Positions 33,880 through 45,230 of a stretch of DNA of 64,000 nucleotides are shown piece after piece; positions within the stretch are counted from its first letter, which is position 1, and each line of letters starts with the position of its first letter. A program made the translations under genes and the position numbers. Source of the stretch: Ptiloglossa arizonensis (lineage: Eukaryota; Arthropoda; Insecta; Hymenoptera; Colletidae); contig NC_135060.1 in NCBI RefSeq assembly GCF_051014685.1, positions 8,122,001-8,186,000 of the forward strand. The letters run 5' to 3'. The notes below the pieces were generated by a model, which was not told where the DNA came from, did no database searches, and was given only the letters and a program-made list of their open reading frames with translations.

Positions 33880-35780
33880 TTAATTTGATTAATCCTTTGG
33901 AAAAATGTCAATAATATACTATCCATAATCGTTAATTACAAATTCTCTCCAGCTAGATCAGCGATTCGTCGCACTGTGCGTTCGATCAGGATTCTAGCCT
34001 GTATCGTTGAAATTATTTTTCGTCGCTATTGCACTTAGTCACCGTTAACGTAATCTTCGTTGAATCGTGAATCTAAGATTACCAAGATGCGAAGTTTTTA
34101 CTCGACAATAGCGACTGTGAACGTCAGATCTTTGGAAGAACGTGATCGCAAGTGCTGTGGTCCTGTTTCCCGAAGAACATATGCAACGTTCCAACGTTTC
34201 ATAGCGTGCTTGAATATTCCATGCGGCGAACTTTTGTGCAGTGTATGCAAAATTTAGAAAACCGAAATGTTCCATTGGTGTACGTACACTGGTATCTCTG
34301 TCCACATCCTGTGAAATTCATCCACAGTTGATTTGAAACCACACTTACAATCTTCTTACCAACTTGTTTAATTTAAAATACACGTTTAAGTGTATTTCGT
34401 TCAACCTAGCCGATATTGTCTTCGAACTTAATTTCCATTCACCTTCTTTCTTTGCAATAAACGGCAATCACACGTGTAAAATTGAAAGCAAATCTCAGCC
34501 CACCTCTGACAACGAATCTTTTCAATGTATCATCCCGACTTTCACGTATAACCGGTGAAACATTCGTTACCGGTGTTTATAACCGTGCCCTGATTTTTCT
34601 CACGTTCGATGTACGTACGCGTTCCATATTCCACCGATTCGATCGTATACTTATTTTCGTCATCTCGGTATAGATGTGGTAACGATCGAGAACCTCGTAA
34701 CAAAAATTGTATCGACCTTCCATAAATTATTCAATAGCAGTCTCACGGTCTCGGAATTTACCGAACGTTCGAATCGTACGAACATCGATGCGCGAGCACC
34801 GGTGCTTCGCACTGTTTTGCAACTCGCGAGTGTATACATTCGGGACGAGTTACTCGACCTTGAAACGCGAAACGTGCACCGATAAATTCGGTCGTTATCG
34901 AAACATCTCGCGGTGTTACTCGAACCGAAACTGACCGGACGAAGTACACCGTCTAGATACTATATACTATATCCGCGATGCGTCCGTACCTACAGCGACG
35001 AGCAGATTTTCCTATGAATTTGCACGAGACGGATGAAGCTGAAAATGTAATGCATACTAATGATAAGGAAATGAAGTAATTCAAGCACCGTGCCACCGTT
35101 ATCTCGTGCATTGATGTTGCAGTAGCTTATACTACCCGAGGCTTCCGCGTGTAAGTCCCATTGTTTGTAGAAACGTTTCGTAGCGTAATCGGTATCGCGG
35201 CAACAACTGCATTAGGAACTAGACCGCTCTCTTGAAGCGACTGTACTTCGATCGACGCTAAATATAATCGAGAAAGCACTTTCACGACTATAAATCGCGT
35301 CCGGTTCTTCCCAACCAGCCGAGATCGTCTCTTCGTTCGGCTCACCGACGTTTATTCAATTTCTCCAATTTTTCCCACGAAAATTTCAATATTTTCAACC
35401 ACAGTCGATATTCACACCTTCGTTGTTCTCACGTGACAAAAATAAGCATCGTTCGAGCCTCTTGGACACTTTCGTACCACCCGAGTTCGTTTCACCGTTT
35501 AACCCATTCACGTTCCAATTTCTCTTACTTCTGCTCGAAAATTGTTCCAATCTCGTCGTTATTATCGTCTTCGTTCCTCTTTACGAGCAAAGGTGAGTAC
35601 CGTTCGCGGGTCTAGGGCAACGAAAAATATCCCGAATCGATGCTGCACCGATATATATACATATAGGTCATGGACTCCCGACCGAGAACCATCCTGACCC
35701 ACATGTAGATCAGGGTTCGACGATCGCGTTTAATACCTCGACGTATTAGAAATTACGCTCGTTTAGTTCCAACGAAAGTG
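33880..35780. other. Non-coding, nothing recognised
   Basis: Unique sequence with only short frames on both strands. The longest (72-86 codons) overlap each other and lack domain features. Confidence 0.45.
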
Positions 35781-36959
35781 TTCGACGATAGATGATGATT
35801 CATTGCTCGCAAAATGATACGCAGGACGATACTGCTCGAAACTGGGGCAGCAGCTCTTTGCTCGACGAAGACGCGAAAAAAAAAAAACTGATAGACGAAG
35901 AAGCTACGTTCAGTAATTGGGACACTGTTTCAACGGACGTTCGAACGTTAATATTTCGTTTAAACGATTCATTGCTCGCGTCTTCGTATGCTTCGTTGAG
36001 CTTTTCAATCGCGAGGAGACTCGATTCGTGTACGAAAAAGTACGATTACGTTTAAAAGAGAACAAAGGCAAGTATATATCGCGCACCGTAGCAAAATTAC
36101 TGCATAAGAAGTCCCTATCGGAGGATTTGACTTCTTCCCGTATCTTCGATCGTTTCGTTTTCTTCGAGAACAACTGCCTACCAGTTTCCAGAATCACCTC
36201 GTGCAAATAAGTTTTCCAGATACGTGCACGATAAGTTTTCAACACCACGGTGAAAGGAACCGAGAACTACGTCAGTTTCCAGAATCATCCTGGGTACAAT
36301 ACTTATCGTACAATACTCGAGCACAATTTCTCGACGTCGAGGTAAAACGTAGTCGTAGAGACAATACCGATCGTCGGACGATTCTCAACGACCGGACTCG
36401 ACTGCTCTGACCATCTTACGCGCGATCATTGATGTCAATGGGTTACGAGACAGGTGGTGGCTGAAAAACGTGCTCGAAGAGACGATCGTCGAGGCGGACC
36501 GTGAATGGGGCACTCGAGAAGGCCTTGAACGGTCGGTTGATCTTTCAGCGATCGCGCAACTGCGTTCCAAGTGTCCACAGATCGGTAGCATTGAATCGAA
36601 CGATCCAGGATTTCGAAACGCTCGAGCAACGGGACACGGAAGGAAGCTCTCGAGCGTATAAACAGCGAGCGTGCCGCGAGAAGCATCAGAGGATCCGATT
36701 CGATATGAAAAGCAACGATAACATTCCCAATCTTGGTACAAACAAGCAATCGACAGATACACTAAGCGCGTGCTACACCATGCATGCTCGTTGGAACCCG
36801 TGGCTAGTTTACCGTATACACGCGGACAGAGAGACGTTTCTCTTGGCATCGCGAGAAACTATCAACGCGCGCGTCGAAAACAAACCGTAAAATGGTCTCG
36901 ATCGCGTGGAAACGATACTCGTTGCTCTAAGAAACGAACCGACGAGCTTACGACAACTA
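35781..36959. other. Unique CpG-containing sequence with several weak frames
   Basis: Plus-strand frames at 35792-36055 (D/E/K-rich beginning) and 36501-36890 (129 codons) and minus-strand frames at 36385-36849 overlap one another. The word GATTCATTGCTCGC occurs twice (about 35798 and 35967). No splice or domain evidence favours one frame. This stretch is downstream of the minus-strand exon at 37.2-37.8 kb and could be intron or 3' region. Confidence 0.35.
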
Positions 36960-37020
36960 AAACGAAATAAAGAAACAAAGAAAGACAGAAAGAAAGATAG
37001 ATAGATATAACAAACATTTC
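36960..37020. repeat. GAAA/GATA simple repeat
   Basis: AAAGAAACAAAGAAAGACAG followed by AAAGATAGATAGATAT. The minus-strand frame across it is a translation of the simple repeat. Confidence 0.85.
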
Positions 37021-37172
37021 CACCGCGCTACGAACACTGTGTACAGCCACTTGAACTCACCACATGAGATCTATGTCTCTTCTCCTTAGAGTGATGCTTA
37101 GCGTGATGCTTGCTGCTTCTGTGCGGCGGGTAAGTGTGGTAAAAGATAAGGTCGAAGCAAGGCTGGCGTCAC

Positions 37173-37761
37173 CTGACCTCCGCCAGATTGCATTTCGACA
37201 CGCTTATCTGCTGCTGCTGTTGCTGCTGCGCGTTGTTCGTCTGATGATTCTGATGACCGGGCACCGTCAAGCTGGCCGTGCACTTTGGCTGCAGTTTTCT
37301 CGCGGTGTTGCTCCCCGATTGCAACGTGGACGAGACGCCACTGTTGCTCGATTTCTCATCGTTCTGGACCGCGGTCTCCAAAGTGAGGGTGTCGTCCAGA
37401 TCGACCGCGAAGGCGATACGATGATGAGCCGGGACCATTTTCACATTGGACCCGATCGGTGTCACCGTGGTGGCCGGGTCCAGCTTCACCAGGGCCGCTT
37501 GCAATTCCAGGGCATCCATGACGCGGTGATCGCGCAACGAACGATCCTCGACCGCGCGGTACTTCACGGGCGGGACGATCGGTTCGGGGACAGGTCCGGG
37601 AACCGTCGACGATATCGTACGGGGTTGTTCACTCGGTTGACTGATCGTCGGGGTATCGGGTGACGTTGAACGAAAACCCCAGCTCTTCCATTTGCGGCGC
37701 TCCTCGCGAACGTTTCCTTTCACGCGCGACTCTATCTCGTCCAGCGTACCACCCACGCCTC
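37173..37761 (-). CDS. Probable internal coding exon, polyglutamine/proline-serine-rich protein, family not recognised
   Basis: A minus-strand frame of about 195 codons ends at CAG|GTGACG (exon end 37173), a good donor. The next in-frame codon is TGA inside the putative intron. The 5' end is less sure: AG dinucleotides at 37763-37762 or 37760-37759 could be the acceptor, and there is no in-frame ATG at the front. The predicted part runs as follows: a charged start (DEIESRVKGNVREERRKWKSW), a Ser/Pro-rich linker (about residues 29-63), a segment with ELQAALVKLDP and AFAVDLDDTLTLETAV (about residues 82-130), then a Ser/Asn/Gln-rich tail with seven glutamines encoded by mixed CAG/CAA near residue 180. 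Composition is protein-like, in contrast to other frames here. The opposite-strand frame is a shadow. Low-complexity content suggests a regulatory or scaffold protein region, but I cannot assign a family. Confidence 0.62.
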
Positions 37762-38285
37762 CTCAGGTGCACCCTTCTCACGGATACTTTACCGCGAAGA
37801 ATGCTATCATAGGAGAAGAACAGCTCGACGACACGTGTTGTCTCTTCCAGTCGTGCATCGAATCGTCGCGGAAAAATCTACGGTAATAGTTTCGATATAC
37901 GCGCGTTCCGTTCCACGCTCCTGATGTTCAATAAGACACGCGCGAGCGCGTCACAGATGGTGCCACGGAACCACACGGATTCACATTATGACGAACGTGA
38001 ACCGACCGCCACGGAGTACTAATTCGGGAGGATTTTAAGCGAGGTTCACGCGGCTTGACGTACCAACACCGATCACGTTTTCACTTTTGATAACCTCGAG
38101 GGTGATGGATCACGGTTGCTTCGATTAAGCGAACACTCTGCAAGAAGAGACCAACGCTCGAGGCTTCGTCGGACGACGACTACCTGGAACCTACGCGTTC
38201 GTTCACAAAGAGATCGATACCGGAATTAGCGAGAAATTCGGGCGAGCGTGTTATTCGTTTGGAATTTCAATGGGTTTATGGATTT
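37762..38285. other. Unique CpG-rich sequence upstream of the exon
   Basis: If the exon is real, this is its upstream intron. The pyrimidine tract expected before the acceptor is weak. No second exon was identified. Confidence 0.4.
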
Positions 38286-38289
38286 GAAT

Positions 38290-39190
38290 CTTATGTACGG
38301 GGTTTATCTTTGATTGTTTTATCTAGAGTTGATCTAAGTTTGAATGTTTTATTCAAGGTTGAGTCTACTTTTCGTTCTTTTACCTGAAGTTGACCTAGCT
38401 TTGAATGTTCTACCCAGGGTTGACCCAACTTTTGGTTCTTTTACCTGAAGTTGATCTAACCTCAAATATTGCACTCAAGGATGACCCAACTTTTGGTTCT
38501 TTTAACTAAAGTTGACCTAACCTCAAATATTGTACTCAAGGATGACCCAACTTTTCGTTCTTTTACCTAAAGTTGACTTAACTTTGAATGTTCTACCCAA
38601 GGTTGACCCAACTTTTGGTTCTTTTACCTGAAGTTGACCTAACTTTGAATTTTCTACCCAAGGTTGACCCAACTTTTGGTTCTTATACCTAAAGTTGACC
38701 TAACCTCAAATATTCTACCCAAACTTAACCCAATTTTTAGTTCTCCCACCTAAAATTAACCCAACCTTAAATATTCTACCCAAACTTAACCCAATTTTTA
38801 GTTCTTCCACCTAAAATTAACCCAACCTTAAATATTCTACCCAAAATTGCCCCAACTTTTGGTTCTCCCACCTAAAATTAACCCAACCTTAAATATTCTA
38901 TCCAAAATGAACCCAACTTTTAGAACTTCCACCAAAAGTTAACCCAACCTTAAATATTCTACCCAAACTTAACCCAACTCTTAGATCTTCCACCAAAACT
39001 TAACCCAACCTTAAATACCCTACCCAAAGTTAACCCAACCTCAAGTCTTCTCACAAAAATTGACCCAACATTAAGTCATCTACCCAAGTCTAACCAAACC
39101 TTCGATTCCTTTACCAAAAAGATCGACCCAAACTATATATTATCCACCCAAGCTAACCTTCCGTACAAAATGAACCCAACTTTCAACAAC
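38290..39190. repeat. Tandem array, unit about 60 bp, about 15 copies
   Basis: GACCCAACTTTTGGTTCTTT, then ACCTGAAGTTGACCTAAC, then TTTGAATGTTCTACCCAAGG form the unit. Successive GACCCAAC words at 38422, 38483 and 38543 give about 60 bp. There is a sequence gradient: the left copies read TTGACC and the right copies read TTAACCC, with the strand becoming strongly C/A-rich to the right. Confidence 0.95.
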
Positions 39191-39826
39191 CCCCGAACTT
39201 AAAATCGAAATCTTTCACTCGATCGATGCACCGCTCGCACCGATTTCTTGCTCACTTCGGATCTGAAATTTCGCTAGATTTAACGTGAATTTTCTATTGA
39301 ATTGTTACCGATCGATGACGATTTCGACGATGTCGGCACACCGGTGTTTCTACGACTCTGGTTGCAGGCTGCACGCGACTCGACTCGACGCGAAACTAGG
39401 GTGTCGTTGGGCATCGGAGCGCGGGGCGTCATCGCGGTCGTTACTTCCAGGAGATCGCGTGACCGGTTCGTTACACGTTCCCCGAACGATCTTTAAGATT
39501 TACCAGCGAGGTCCCCGCGTACTTTATCGTACCGTCCCGGCCACGAGTTGTACACGGCTGCGCCGAATAGACAAGTTTATGCTCGCTACGCAGGTGAAAG
39601 ATGCTGCCGGCGTGAAACGGAAAGCTGGCCTTTACTGTGGGCTCGTTTCTGCGTGGTCCTTGGACTCTAAGAGCAACGACACCCGCCCTGATTTGCCACG
39701 ATTTCGTACAACTCGTGTCGTAAAACTTAATGGGAAATCGATGTTCCCGTCGAAACGAAACTTTCTCGACGCGTTGGTCGGTTCGAGCATATTTTCTTCT
39801 TTTTTTCTCAAATGTACAGGGTGGCC
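39191..39826. other. CpG-rich unique block with overlapping frames
   Basis: Frames of 192 (plus) and 122 (minus) codons overlap; the plus frame runs into the transposon-like element at 39827. The strand overlap and R/S-rich content argue against coding. Confidence 0.4.
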
Positions 39827-40060
39827 CGTAACCGGACATTCGATTTTCAAATCGGTACGTTGAAAAATACGCGATTTTAATTCAAAAAAAAGAGAAAGAA
39901 AAAAAGAAAGACCTTCGTGCGTCCTTTACGTGTCCATGCACGAAGAAATTAATTAGGTTAAATTGCTTTCCCATTGAAATGGCACAAGTTACGTTTCAAA
40001 CACTTAATAACGAGCAGTATGAGAAATAATTGCGTTTGTAGTCCGAAATGGGTCACCCTG
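39827..40060. mobile_element. 234-bp MITE with CAGGGTG terminal inverted repeats
   Basis: The left end is CAGGGTGGCCCGTAACCGGAC. The right end, reverse-complemented, is CAGGGTGACCCATTTCGGAC, so 15 or more of 20 positions match. The inside is an A-rich tract (39880-39910) and unique AT sequence, with no transposase. No clear target-site duplication was found, so the superfamily is unassigned. Confidence 0.72.
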
Positions 40061-40534
40061 AAGTGAAATACAATCAAGAATCCAGCAAACACACGTTCGT
40101 GGTCGATGTAAGTGGAAAATGTAGAGTAACTCGGTGTTCGAAAGAAATTTTGTCCACGAGTGCTCTCCTCTTCGCCGTTTACTTCAATTACGGTCATTAG
40201 GTTTCGTACCGAGGAAGGTGTACGAAAAAGAAAAAAAAATGCTCGAACGTTTAACTCGTCGATGGTACATCCTTTGTCTCGGAACTTATCAGGCTCTCTT
40301 AAATGAAGCAAAAGGTTAAGTGGTGATATCTACCAGCCAATTTATGAAAAAAAATGCTGATCGAGCGCGTTACAAATCGCCTACGAAAAAGCAAAAAGAT
40401 GATACCGATCGTCAACCGATGAGGTGCAAAATACATCCGATACGAGTGAGCTCGATTTAACCTCGATGAAGAAAATGAATGAAATACTCGATTCGCACCT
40501 ACGAAATACAGCGCTAGATGTAAATTAATCTAAA
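40061..40534. other. Non-coding, nothing recognised
   Basis: Unique sequence with short frames only. Confidence 0.45.
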
Positions 40535-40702
40535 GTGTGATCAACGAACGATTCAACCTACTAACAGCCGTACTAAAAGTACTATCTTTGTAAAAAGTAG
40601 ATAAAAATTGCTAAGAAATGTGTGATCAACGATTCAACCTACTAACAGCCGTACTAAAAGTACTATCTTTGTAAAAGGTAGATAAAAATTGCTAAGAAAT
40701 AT
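40535..40702. repeat. Tandem duplication, unit 85 bp
   Basis: GTGTGATCAACGA-CGATTCAACC starts copies at 40535 and 40620. Both run through ACAGCCGTACTAAAAGTAC and AGATAAAAATTGCTAAGAAAT. The copies are nearly identical, with copy 1 longer by a CGAA insertion. Confidence 0.95.
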
Positions 40703-42055
40703 AACAAAAAAGTGTGCGTCAACGTGTTTCTATAATGTAATAGAAATATTACAATTATTGTAGCCGTTGAATATTTAAGAACGGATCGAAAACAGACCGT
40801 ACCGAGTTTCAAGTAGAAGTCTACCGTGATCGATCAGACACTACTGTATCTCGCTACGATGCTCGCTTTTCGAATACCTTGTCCCGATAGAATTACATGC
40901 AGGCTGGTGTGGAGGTACCGATCTTGTTAATGAAAAGTTGCATTTAGAAAAGAACGTGCAATTGCACATTGCAGGTGCGCCGTTGCATAGATGAGAAAAG
41001 AAAAAGCGACCTGCCTTCCAGGAAGGCAGACATCGTCATACCGTTCGACCGTGTCACCTACCATTCTGTTCTAGCTTCGACGAAACAGGAGTACCACCCA
41101 TGTCAGTTGCGTCACACGATCCGCATTAAGCGATTCATAATCCGATCTCGGAGTAACGTTGATTTTTCATAACGATTGAGAAGCAACGATCGTTTCACTC
41201 GTGTACGAACGTTAATTCAAAGGGATGTTTCAATTTTTGTAGGATTGTCTTCAGAGATTTTTAAAATATCGTTTAGTGGGCCTAATTTTCGATCAAATTC
41301 TCGGTTCTCGTACGGTGAATACGAGTTGACACGATTTGGACTAAATGGTTAAATAAATTTCAAGGAGTCTCTACGTTTAAATTCTCGTCTAGAGATTTCA
41401 TTGGTTTTTCATGGATAACGATAAGCTTTCTATTCTTTTGTTTTTCACCCTTAAATGAACTTTTCCTTTATCTTCTCCCCAATATAATCAAAATCAAATC
41501 CTTGTGTATTTGCAACGCAATTTCTTCGATCGAATAATGTTAAAGTGACGTATCCCTGTTTACCAATTCCTTACGTACAACTCCTACAATAACGCAAATA
41601 GCCTTTATCTTTCAAATCGTTGTTTAGAAAAATTACGCAACTTCGAAAGTCACATATATATACATACAAAACGCAAAGTTTCAACTTAACGACAACGTAA
41701 ACAACCTCTACCTTTAAAATCGTCGTTTGCCCTCATCGAAAGAAAACTTACTGTTATCATTATACATTGGTTATCGTTATACATCGTCGCAAATTAGTTA
41801 TTGTTCTAAGGAATCGGTAACCAGGTACACGCGACTTCGAAAGAAGTACATCTACATATATACACACATGAACGCAATTCGACAACGTAAAGTTTCAACT
41901 TGAACAGTTTCTCGCGTTCCAAAGCCCCCCAAAAAAAGAAAGAAAAAGAAGAAAAAAAAATAACCGTCCCACTTTTCCATCTCGAGACCGGAATACACCC
42001 TCGAAACTACCAGGAACCACGATTATAGTATTAACTACCCTCGCTTCTCCCCTCT
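40703..42055. other. Mostly AT-rich non-coding sequence
   Basis: A weakly diverged pair, ACGCAAAGTTTCAACTTAACG (about 41680) and GTAAAGTTTCAACTTGAACAG (about 41890), suggests an old duplication of about 200 bp. A C/A-rich homopurine tract lies at 41925-41962. No gene was seen. Confidence 0.4.
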
Positions 42056-42365
42056 CGAGTCGAAAGTGTCATCGCGATGTTTATTACCCGTATCGCGGGG
42101 GTGTCATAACACACTCCCCGTTGAACGACCAAAGTGGGAAAGCACGGTGGCGAAAAATGCATCTCACGCACTTTATCCGCGTTCGGTTGGTACGCGTCGC
42201 GCCTCTCGGCTCGGCTCGGCTCGGCGCTACGGCGTCGGATGTTATTTCCTGTTTGCAACTGGAGACGCTCGGTCTCTCGCATCGCTAGCTAGCGTCGGTG
42301 GAACGCGGCGTGATTCATGCACTCGATGTCTACTAACCAACTGCGCGTGCGCGCGAGATAGATAG
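42056..42365. promoter_or_regulatory. CpG-dense block, candidate promoter
   Basis: GC- and CpG-rich, with a short CTCGG tandem (four units near 42207-42227) and TGCGCGTGCGCG (42342-42353), one or two changes from the NRF-1 palindrome. It lies about 4.3 kb upstream, on the minus strand, of the probable exon at 37.2-37.8 kb and could hold that gene's start. The position and the link are inferences. Confidence 0.25.
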
Positions 42366-43300
42366 AAGGCAGAGAATTTGCATAGGACGTCTAGGAGGCA
42401 GAAAACACATCGTTGTTGCCCGCGGTGGCGGCTTTTTTTGGGAAAAGAAAGCCGAGAGGAGGGATCGACCGAAACCCGAGACCCTCTTCCCGTATGGTCT
42501 CTCCTCGCACTTCACTGTGGGCGGATCTGTGCCTATACGTTGCAAACGGAAATCGCTCAGTGTCCCGAACAATCGATAAGCAACGTTGGAGGAACAATTC
42601 GAAGAAATCCAGCGCGCGAGTAAGGAGAGACCGCTTCTTCGATCGTGTTGAACGTTAACGATGTTGAACCGTCGAGCGAGTTCAGGGCTCGGATGATCCT
42701 CGTTCGAAGATGTTCGCGATGTTCGTCCTTGGACGCGAGGAACGCGCGTACCATCGCGCAATTAAAAACGTGCCTATTCGCGAGCGTGTCGATCCCGCGG
42801 AAAAATTTTATGCTCGCTTTATGGGAGCTTTATCTTGGTTTATGCGCGGTCGGAGAGACCGGTGCTCGTGGTGGTGTACGCGAAAGGAATCCCAAGGGCG
42901 ACGCTATGAAACCTCCAAAGGACGGCCAACGCACTCTTCGGGGATTCCTTTGTTTCGTTGCGACGGTTCGAATCGTGTTTCGAAATCGTTTCGAGAGTAG
43001 CGAGATAACACCTGGCCCTAGAACGCCCACGGAACTTTACTCCGGTAGCATCCGTGGATACAACGACACGAGGGTATACGTCATCGAGGAACTGTATCGG
43101 GACGTGTTGTAAAGCGAGACAGGTTCAACCACAGGTAGAGACACAGTGGACTGTTCCTCGCGAAAAGCTAGCCGAAAAATTGATTTTCGAAATTGGACGC
43201 AAGTTAGCGTTCTTTTTTTTGGTCTCTGACCGGTTGAATGTACGAGGTACGTTGCACGAATATTTACTTCTTTTTTATTCGTCCACTTGTGGAGTTTAGG
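42366..43300. other. CpG-rich unique sequence, overlapping frames on both strands
   Basis: Several frames of 80-155 codons lie in five reading frames at 42330-43370. Their mutual overlap means composition keeps all frames open, so none can be singled out. A first exon or untranslated region could be hidden here. Confidence 0.35.
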
Positions 43301-44450
43301 AAACTTTTGTCGACAGGGGACATCGCTTAGGTGTGAATCACCGATTTTAACCAAACTTGCGTACAATGTAGGTTTTAGAAAAATATTCTACACGTAGCTT
43401 TTTTCATCTATTGTTGTTCGTATCTAGGAGGTGAAATCTGCTTTTAATGTTTGGGGAGAAGAATACATTTTCAGTGATATTTCGAAAAGGACGAGACCTA
43501 GAACAAAGTTATTTGAACAAAAATTGCGTACTTTCGAATAATGAATTTAAGCTTCGAAACAATTTTGAAAGATCTCAATTTGTTCGAATGAACGTATTAG
43601 AAAATTTTAGGGCTGATTTCACCCTCTAGATATAGATAATAACAGACAAAGAGAAACACGTGTCTATGTTATATATAACTTTGATTAAAATCGACGATTT
43701 ACGCTTAAGCGATGTGACTTCTAAGTGGTCGAACCAACGAAGAAAGAATGTACGAATATTTCTCAGTTCGTCCACTCGTGGAAACTTGTAATTTGTCGAG
43801 AATGAAGATTTTCTACGGTGTGCATTTCTCTCTTCACGCGTTGAAAAGAAACGATATCGATTTTTGCTTTCGTGGTTTCGGAAAGTAGAAGGTTCGAGCT
43901 CTTGAATGGTTGTTTCCTTTCGTGGAATCAATCTTAACGAAGTTACGAGAGATCACGACCACGTTTCAAGACAGTTCTGGCCAGTTTTTCGTACTACGTT
44001 TGTGAGAGAGACGGAGGCGGTCATCGTTGACCTTGCAACTCGATGATTTCTCCAAAAGAGAAGCGCGGGCTTCTTCGACCACGCGAACCGTGTCGAGCGA
44101 ATTGCAAGGAACATGAAACATTGTTCTGGAAGAAATCACGGGGCGTATCGTGTCGGATGTTTCGCGAGGTTGGACAATTTATTCTACACGGTCCCATTCG
44201 ACCGAGCTCGATTTTTCTTTCTCAGTAGAATACGCAACTTCGTTTGTGTACCTTTTTCGTCGGTTTCGATTCTTTTGTAATTTAATTGACTCGTTCTCCA
44301 TTCAATTTTTGTCGAACCAGCGGAAACGGAACGTTTGAAAATATTTTTATTTAATTTAGACTTACAGAAGAATTTTATTCGTTGACTGAAAATATCGTTA
44401 TCGTTACACTCGGTTCGTTATCTGTAGTTTTCGATAAATGTTAATTCGCT
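43301..44450. other. Non-coding, nothing recognised
   Basis: Unique AT-rich to mixed sequence. No array or long inverted repeat was seen. Confidence 0.45.
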
Positions 44451-44960
44451 TTAACACTAGAACTACCGATGGTGAGTACACTCCTGTTTGTATAAGATCA
44501 TATATACGTATCCAATCTGAAGTTAGATGGAGAAAGGGCAAATTAATTCACGAGTATCACTAGTTGTTTATTTTCATAATTGTCCACGAATATTGTAGGC
44601 AAAGACACGGTTAATAATTGAATAAATTTAAAAAGAAGTTTCAAACAAGTCAAATTGACCCTTTTGATCGTTCTACTGTTTGGAACAAATCAAATTGATC
44701 CTTTTGGTACTTCTACTGTTTATTACTTGTCTATTTTGATAATTATCCACGAGTATTGTAAATAAAGACACTGTTAATAATCGAGTAATTTTAAAGAGAA
44801 GTTTTAAGCAAATCAAATTGATCGCTTCGGTAATTCTACTCTTTATTACTTGTCTATTTGGATAATTATCCACAAGTATTGTAGACAAAGACACTGTTAA
44901 TAATTTTAAAGAGAAGTTTCAAACAAAATCGAATTAACCTCTATGGTAGTTCTACTGTCA
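44451..44960. repeat. Tandem array, unit about 120-155 bp, 3-4 copies (family shared with 21.5 kb), with TTAA-type end word
   Basis: Copies begin near 44564, 44726 and 44848 with TTGTCTATTTTGATAATTAT-like words. They carry AAAGACACTGTTAATAAT, CAAATTGATC and GGTA-TTCTACTGTTTATTAC. At the left edge, TTAACACTAGAACTACC (44451-44467) is nearly the inverse of the GGTAGTTCTACTGTT word that ends each unit. That is compatible with the remnant of a TTAA-inserting (piggyBac-like) element whose subterminal part was amplified. No transposase is seen. Confidence 0.82.
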
Positions 44961-44967
44961 ATCTTGC

Positions 44968-45226
44968 CCACATGAGAAAGTCTAGTGTCCGTCCACGACA
45001 AGAAGACAAACGAGTGTTTACATCCCCACTCCACTTCATAGTCTACCAGTTCCCCTAACTGGGCACGCATTGTCGCTATTGGACGCTGAATCAGATCGAC
45101 AGCGACCAATAGCGACAATGCTTGCAACGATGTTGGAACTTATAGACATCATGACGTGGAGCAGAGATGTAAACACTCTGCCTTTTTGTCACGGATGAAG
45201 AATACTTTATTTTCACTCTCACGTAT
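44968..45226. ncRNA. Candidate long hairpin RNA locus, 259-bp inverted repeat
   Basis: Arms of about 120 bp pair around 45094. The inner stem GCATTGTCGCTATTGG (45067-45082) is perfectly complementary to 45106-45121, with a further CGCTG/CAGCG pair enclosing an 11-nt loop. GAGTGTTTACATC (45012-45024) pairs perfectly with 45166-45178. Weaker pairing (AGTTCC, CTCCAC-TCAT, CACGACA/TGTCACGG, CATGAGA/TCTCACG) continues outward to 44968 and 45226. Arms have diverged, but pairing is preserved in blocks. The structure resembles insect hpRNA loci. A fold-back transposon is the alternative; transcription and strand are unknown. Confidence 0.42.
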
Positions 45227-45230
45227 CGAA

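Noticed and set aside
37064..37663. 199-codon plus-strand frame rich in L and R
   Set aside because: Antisense shadow of the better-supported minus-strand exon; its leucine run is the complement of the polyglutamine codons.
42960..42985. GGTTCGAATC-like word resembling a tRNA B box
   Set aside because: No matching A box, acceptor stem or anticodon arm could be placed around it.
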